Assembly: GCA_015200345.1 (NCBI GenBank)
Contig: CP054187.1
Location: 1,100,470 to 1,164,469, forward strand
Direction: 5' to 3'
Length of the DNA: 64,000 nucleotides
Origin: Planctomycetia bacterium
GTDB taxonomy: Bacteria > Planctomycetota > Phycisphaerae > UBA1845 > UTPLA1
Position numbers and translations under genes: made by a program
Notes under the pieces: model-generated
The model's database searches: none
Seen by the model: only the letters and a program-made list of their open reading frames with translations
What the model was told of the DNA's origin: nothing
Part shown: piece by piece, positions 60,149 to 64,000 of the stretch
Numbering within the stretch: the stretch's first letter is position 1
How the letters are laid out: every line of letters starts with the position of its first letter

Positions 60149-61375
60149 ATGTTCTACGCCCGTGCCCTCAGTGACGCCTGTTCTGCTGCCTCCGGGCAGT
60201 TCCCTGTTCTCTTGCTCACCGGCCCGCGACAGGTCGGCAAGACAACCCTTCTCCAGCGACTGGCCAAGAAGGACCGTCGCTATGTCACGCTCGATGATCC
60301 TGCCGTCCGTGCGCTCGCCCAGAGCGACCCGGCTCTGTTCCTGGAACGATTCGAGCCGCCCGTGCTCATCGACGAAATTCAGTACGCCCCGCAACTTCTT
60401 CCTCTTATCAAGATGGCCGTCGACCGCCGCGGACGGAAGAAGGCCTCCTTCTGGCTCACCGGCTCGCAGCAGTTTCATTTGATGAAGGGTATCTCCGAAA
60501 CGCTCGCCGGCCGCGTGGCGATTCTGAATCTGCTGGGATTCTCGAACCGCGAGCGTCGTCGACAGGAGCTGGACGTCCCCCCGTTCGTGCCAACAACTTC
60601 CGTTCTAAAGGAACGCGAGAAAACCGCGTCGCCATTGACGCTCAAGCGACTTTATGCCGACATCTGGCTAGGCTCCTATCCAGCGCTCGCGACCCGGGCA
60701 GTGCGCGACCGTGACTTGTTCTACAACTCGTACCTTCAGACCTACCTGCAGCGCGACGTGAGGGATCTTGCCCAGGTGGGCAACGAAGGCGCCTTCATTC
60801 GGTTTCTGAAGGCCTGCGCGGCGAGAACCGGTCAATTGCTCAATCTCTCCGACTTGGCCCGGGACGCCGACATCGCCGTGAACACGGCCAAGAACTGGCT
60901 GTCGATATTGCAGGCGAGTTTCCAGATCGCGCTGCTGCAGCCCTATCACACCAACCTGACCAAGCGGTTGGTCAAGATGCCCAAGCTGTATTTCCTCGAC
61001 ACCGGCATGTGCGCCTATCTCGCTGAATGGTCCACCGCGGAGACGCTCGAAGCCGGCGCGATGAGCGGTGCGATTCTTGAGACCCACGTGTTCGCCGAGG
61101 TGCTCAAGAGTTGGTGGAATCGCGGCAAGCAGCCGCAGCTCTACTACTATCGCGACAAGGATGGCAAAGAGATCGACCTGCTGCTCGTGCAAGATCGGGC
61201 GATGTATCCGATCGAGATCAAGAAATCGGCCAGCCCGAAGTCCGATTGGGTGCGACACTTCAGTGTGCTGGACCGGCTCCATCCCGCGTGGACACAGGGC
61301 GGAGTCATCTGCCTCTGCCGAGAACTCCTCCCTCTCGACCAGAAGGCGACAGCAATTCCTGTGGGGTTGGTTTAA
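60149..61375 (+). CDS. AAA ATPase with C-terminal DUF4143 (AAA_14 family)
   Basis: A 408-aa protein. The AAA_14 domain has Walker A LLLTGPRQVGKTTLLQRL and the RYVTLDDPAVRALAQSDP loop, then Walker B as PVLIDEIQYAPQLLPLIK and sensor FWLTGSQQFHLMKG. The winged-helix linker LNLSDLARDADIAVNTAKNW leads to the DUF4143 nuclease-like domain. That domain has the PD-(D/E)xK pattern KEIDLLLVQDRAMYPIEIKK. The family is frequent in islands and the accessory genome; its function is unsettled and a toxin or defence link has been proposed. The ATG at 60149 fits the usual FYARALSDAC start. Direct repeats flank the gene. Confidence 0.88.
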   Translation: MFYARALSDACSAASGQFPVLLLTGPRQVGKTTLLQRLAKKDRRYVTLDDPAVRALAQSDPALFLERFEPPVLIDEIQYAPQLLPLIKMAVDRRGRKKASFWLTGSQQFHLMKGISETLAGRVAILNLLGFSNRERRRQELDVPPFVPTTSVLKEREKTASPLTLKRLYADIWLGSYPALATRAVRDRDLFYNSYLQTYLQRDVRDLAQVGNEGAFIRFLKACAARTGQLLNLSDLARDADIAVNTAKNWLSILQASFQIALLQPYHTNLTKRLVKMPKLYFLDTGMCAYLAEWSTAETLEAGAMSGAILETHVFAEVLKSWWNRGKQPQLYYYRDKDGKEIDLLLVQDRAMYPIEIKKSASPKSDWVRHFSVLDRLHPAWTQGGVICLCRELLPLDQKATAIPVGLV

Positions 61376-61397
61376 GCTAGCGCCAGGGGTGTTTTCG
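61376..61397 (+). repeat. 22-bp direct repeat, right copy
   Basis: GCTAGCGCCAGGGGTGTTTT (then CG), immediately after the ATPase stop. It is the partner of 59870-59891. Confidence 0.55.
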
Positions 61398-61455
61398 CTG
61401 ACCGCCCCGATACAACCTGCGACATTCGATGATCACGGCATGATTCAACGACAGC

Positions 61456-61487
61456 TTGACGCGGGTGTGCAAGCGACTATACTTGCA
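61456..61487 (+). promoter_or_regulatory. arsR promoter with overlapping operator
   Basis: TTGACG (61456-61461), 16-bp spacer, TATACT (61478-61483). Inverted repeat TGCAAG (61468-61473) and CTTGCA (61482-61487) overlap the spacer and the -10, suiting repression by ArsR. Transcription should begin at or next to the ATG at 61490. Confidence 0.72.
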
Positions 61488-61489
61488 TT

Positions 61490-61873
61490 ATGACGCAAAC
61501 ACGCAAAAAGCGACCGGCAACCCCTAAGCAGGCTGCTCAATTCTGTGGACGCATCGATGAGCTTCTGAACCCTGAACTTTTCAAGGCGTTTTCCGATCCA
61601 ACTCGCGTATCCCTGATTGCGTGCATTGCCAAGTGCGGACGCGATTGTTCCGTCGGCGAAGTCGCAGAGTGCTGTTCTGTTGATTTTTCCGTCGTGTCCA
61701 GACACTTGGCGTTGCTGGCTCGGTCAGGCGTTTTGGCCGCAAGCAAACAGGGCAGGACTGTGTTCTACGGCGTCCGCTACGCAGAACTCGCCCGGTCCCT
61801 CCGCTCACTCGCAGATGCCTTTGATGAATGTTGTCCGATCAGGGACAGAGTGCGAAATCAGAAATGCTGCTAG
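61490..61873 (+). CDS. arsR: ArsR/SmtB-family metalloregulator
   Basis: A 127-aa repressor with a winged helix (LFKAFSDPTRVSLIACIA, VGEVAECCSVDFSVVSRHLA, LLARSGVLAASKQGRTVFYG). Candidate thiol ligands lie around the recognition helices (CGRDC and ECC) and at the C-terminus (DECCPIRDR and KCC). They differ from the E. coli CVC motif, but such Cys clusters serve As(III) or Cd/Pb sensing in other members. It starts an operon with arsM (46 bp downstream) and an ArsC-like gene. The operator overlaps the -10 region at 61468-61487. Confidence 0.9.
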   Translation: MTQTRKKRPATPKQAAQFCGRIDELLNPELFKAFSDPTRVSLIACIAKCGRDCSVGEVAECCSVDFSVVSRHLALLARSGVLAASKQGRTVFYGVRYAELARSLRSLADAFDECCPIRDRVRNQKCC

Positions 61874-61919
61874 GAGTTCGCCTGCAGGCGAATGGGCGCA
61901 ATACCTCAGGAGATTGACC

Positions 61920-62792
61920 ATGGAAAGCAAATGGTGTGACGACACATGTAGCCCACCCGCAAGCGATGGCGACACGTTGCGGGACAGGGTCCGCGAAGGA
62001 TACGCCAAAATTGCCCAAGGCGGTTCCGTGAGCTCGGGAGGTGGATGCTGCGGCCCAGGTGCATGCAGCCCCGAGGCGCTTACGCGCGAAATCGGCTACA
62101 CCAGCGAAGAACTCGCAACAACGCCCGATGGCGCGAACATGGGACTGTCGTGCGGCAACCCAACGGCGCTGGCATCGCTTCGAGCCGGTGAGGTTGTCCT
62201 AGACTTGGGTGCCGGAGGCGGATTCGACTGCTTCATCGCCGGCCCGAAAGTTGGCCCTACCGGCCAGGTAATCGGAGTGGACATGACGCCTGAAATGCTC
62301 GCGAAGGCTCGGCGCAACGTTGCGTCCTACCGTGATCGCACGGGCCTGAGCAACGTGGAATTTCGCTTGGGCGAAATCGAGAATCTTCCCGTCGCTGATC
62401 GCAGCATCGATGTCGTCGTTTCCAATTGCGTCCTCAATCTCTCGCCGGACAAGCCTCGCGTATGGAAGGAGATCGCCCGCGTGCTGAAGCCCGGAGGTCG
62501 CGTGGCCGTTTCCGATCTTGCGCTGCTTCGCCCGCTCCCGGAATCTGTCCGTCAAAGCATGGAAGCCCTCATCGGATGCATTGCGGGAGCGGTCCTCGTC
62601 GAGGAGACCAGAGGGATGGCCACCGCCGCAGGACTCACCGATATCACCCTGACCGCAAAGAGCAGCTACATCGACAAGATGACTGATTGGCAGGATCCCC
62701 TGTACCGAGAGATCATTTCAAGACTTCCATCCGGATCGAAACCCGGCGAATTCATCACGAGCCTTGATATCTCGGCTCGAAAGGCACCTTGA
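61920..62792 (+). CDS. arsM: Arsenite S-adenosylmethionine methyltransferase
   Basis: A 290-aa SAM-dependent enzyme that methylates As(III) to volatile or less toxic methylarsenicals. The ATG at 61920 is preceded by AGGAG (8-12 bp). The longer frame overlaps arsR. The SAM motif is [20 protein letters not shown] and the acidic strand is [17 protein letters not shown]. The three arsenic-binding cysteines are in place: [17 protein letters not shown] and [10 protein letters not shown]. An additional Cys-rich N-terminal patch ([13 protein letters not shown]) may aid thiol transfer. Confidence 0.93.
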   Translation: MESKWCDDTCSPPASDGDTLRDRVREGYAKIAQGGSVSSGGGCCGPGACSPEALTREIGYTSEELATTPDGANMGLSCGNPTALASLRAGEVVLDLGAGGGFDCFIAGPKVGPTGQVIGVDMTPEMLAKARRNVASYRDRTGLSNVEFRLGEIENLPVADRSIDVVVSNCVLNLSPDKPRVWKEIARVLKPGGRVAVSDLALLRPLPESVRQSMEALIGCIAGAVLVEETRGMATAAGLTDITLTAKSSYIDKMTDWQDPLYREIISRLPSGSKPGEFITSLDISARKAP

Positions 62793-62807
62793 ATACAGGA
62801 GGGAGAG

Positions 62808-63518
62808 ATGCGCGTCGTGCTCGGGATCGCCTGTTTTGCGGCGCTCTTCTGTGCAACAGTTTTCGCACAGTCGCCGAAAGGCTCCGACAAAATGTTTGAG
62901 AAAGTTCACGCCTATCTGGTTGAGAGAGAAAGGGAGTTCAGCCTGATCCCGCCGGAACGGAGAGTCTTGCTGAAATCAATCGCCGATTACGCCATCGAGC
63001 GACAGCGAGGCAAGCAGCCCGTCCGCTTGCTGTTCGTCTGCACGCACAACTCACGCCGAAGCCAACTCGGGCAAGTCTGGTCGGCGACCGCAGCCGCCTA
63101 CTACGGGCTATCGGTGCCCTGGACGTACTCCGGCGGAACCGAATCGACGGCATTCAATCCGCGCGCTGTTGCCGCACTGGAGCGGGCCGGACTTAAGCTG
63201 GAAAAAACAACTGAAGACGAAAACCCGATCTATCACGTTCGCTTCGGCGACAAAGGGCCCGTCATTACCGCGTTCTCCAAGACGATAGGCAATGCTCCGA
63301 ACCCGATAAGGGACTTCTGCGCGATCATGGTGTGCGCAACCGCTGATCGGTCGTGTCCCGTAGTGCCGGGCGCGGCTGTGCGTTTCGCCGTTCCTTACGA
63401 TGACCCCAAGCAGTCTGACGGTACACCGATTGAGACGAAGACCTATGACGAGCGCTGCCGCCAGATTGCGAGAGAGATGCTGTACGTAATGTCCTTGCTC
63501 AAAACTCCGGCTCGCTAG
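62808..63518 (+). CDS. arsC: Arsenate reductase-like LMW phosphatase with signal peptide
   Basis: A 236-aa protein. The first ~21 residues (MRVVLGIACFAALFCATVFA) form a Sec-type signal peptide, followed by about 50 helical residues. The LMW-PTP/ArsC domain starts VRLLFVCTHNSRRSQLGQVW, with nucleophile Cys in C-x5-R. A second pair C-x6-C (MVCATADRSCPVVPG) and YDDP match the redox cysteines of thioredoxin-linked ArsC of the pI258/Bacillus type. The reaction would be arsenate to arsenite, but an export signal is unusual because reductant is cytosolic. It starts 15 bp after arsM with GGAGGGAGAG as ribosome site. Confidence 0.82.
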   Translation: MRVVLGIACFAALFCATVFAQSPKGSDKMFEKVHAYLVEREREFSLIPPERRVLLKSIADYAIERQRGKQPVRLLFVCTHNSRRSQLGQVWSATAAAYYGLSVPWTYSGGTESTAFNPRAVAALERAGLKLEKTTEDENPIYHVRFGDKGPVITAFSKTIGNAPNPIRDFCAIMVCATADRSCPVVPGAAVRFAVPYDDPKQSDGTPIETKTYDERCRQIAREMLYVMSLLKTPAR

Positions 63519-63534
63519 TGCCGAGAAGCGGCAA

Positions 63535-63633
63535 GCAGGCCGCGTTCTCGAACCCCGACCAGAAAATCGCTCGAATCGATCCCAAAACGAGGTTTTTGAT
63601 CGTCGGATTTGGCGCGATGGCGGGCCCCCGCTA
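63535..63633 (+). repeat. Dispersed repeat, right copy (diverged)
   Basis: Partner of 55471-55573. It has AGGCCGCG, ACCAGAAAATCGCTCGAATC and GATGGCGGGCCCCCGCTA in the same order. It lies directly after the arsC stop. Confidence 0.55.
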
Positions 63634-63674
63634 ATGAAAGCAGCGACGTGCCGTTGGGGCGAGCGTCGGCAATT

Positions 63675-63729
63675 GCAGCCCGATTGCGACGCCCGGGCCG
63701 CGGTCCCGGGTCGTCGGGGTCTAACACCG
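63675..63729 (+). repeat. 55-bp dispersed repeat, right copy
   Basis: It begins GCAGCCCGAT and ends GTCGTCGGGGTCTAACACCG. It is the partner of 60012-60066. Its interior (GCCCGGGCCGCGGTCCCGGG) can fold into a hairpin. Confidence 0.65.
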
Positions 63730-64000
63730 ACGGTCGCATTACATCCCGACGCGTCTGCTGTTCTGGTCCCGGACGGATTCTGTGGACATGCCGATTGGGC
63801 CGATTACAGCGTCGGATCAGCCTCATTGCCTCACAACCTGGGCGTTTTCAGCATATTGGGGTCAACCAAGCGAGCGCTTGCGGTGTCGCACGACATCGTG
63901 TTTTTCCGCGTTCCATGAAAGTCGCCTTATCTTGCATGTTGACCGCGATGAAATCGGCAGCAAATTGAGGTCATGGGCTATAATGGGCCTTCGAGGGGAG
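63730..64000. other. End of window, non-coding
   Basis: No gene is visible after arsC. A perfect TATAAT occurs near 63982 without a well-placed -35, so a promoter reading out of the window is possible. Confidence 0.35.

Noticed and set aside
63634..63918. Frames of 90-120 codons after arsC
   Set aside because: They cross the dispersed repeats and have no start signal or domain features.

Overview
The window is 64 kb of GC-rich bacterial DNA that most likely comes from a Planctomycetota chromosome, perhaps a Phycisphaerae-like lineage. Three things point there: a secreted protein with DCNxNGxxDxCEI-type repeats (209-1486), a PEP-CTERM protein ending in VPEPSTLALLGLGAL plus RRRK (38683-39258), and a diderm gene set (LpxI, Lnt, TolC, lipoproteins) beside RodA, PBP2 and MreD. 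A FlgM-like gene suggests flagella. The lineage is my inference from protein style; no 16S rRNA gene is present.

1-11,600: end of a TPR gene, the repeat protein, a soluble histidine kinase, an orphan 86-aa protein, Fe/Mn superoxide dismutase, a DUF62 SAM hydrolase, a three-gene ABC-2 exporter (4-bp overlaps throughout), an FHA-GAF-PP2C phosphatase, and an MsbA-like exporter with an extra extracytoplasmic insert.

12,000-31,200: core envelope and metabolism genes: GlmM, an enlarged Lnt, a HEAT lipoprotein, MreD, PBP2, RodA and MoaC in one tight run (no mreB or mreC), then a membrane-TPR protein, a polyprenyl synthase, the minus-strand set 7TM-HD - YbeY - RecO, DUF309, LpxI and a sugar-nucleotide epimerase.

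31,500-45,200: glucan phosphorylase, tRNA-Asp, NeuB-like synthase, HDOD protein, NicO/UreH-like metal permease, an ASCH-like gene coupled to a 58-aa ORF, the PEP-CTERM protein with a clean promoter and terminator, a Zn-type ABC uptake operon (ZnuABC) behind a perfect 17-bp palindrome, FlgM, a GltD/PreT-like oxidoreductase and initiator tRNA-fMet.

45,200-55,450: a heavy-metal efflux locus. A CusRS-type two-component system runs leftward. A PepSY-like periplasmic protein, an outer-membrane protein, a TolC-family lipoprotein, a 37-aa hydrophobic peptide, a CusB-type adaptor and a CusA-type RND pump run rightward.

55,450-64,000: an accessory region. A complete IS3-family element (with a CCCAAAC frameshift site) sits between two unrelated truncated genes. 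DUF5131, an HTH/excisionase-like protein, an AAA/DUF4143 ATPase and an arsR-arsM-arsC operon follow. Several diverged direct repeats bracket the whole region and its sub-modules. The ArsC-like enzyme carries a signal peptide. Repeat architecture suggests a region built stepwise by insertion; mechanism and boundaries are unproven.
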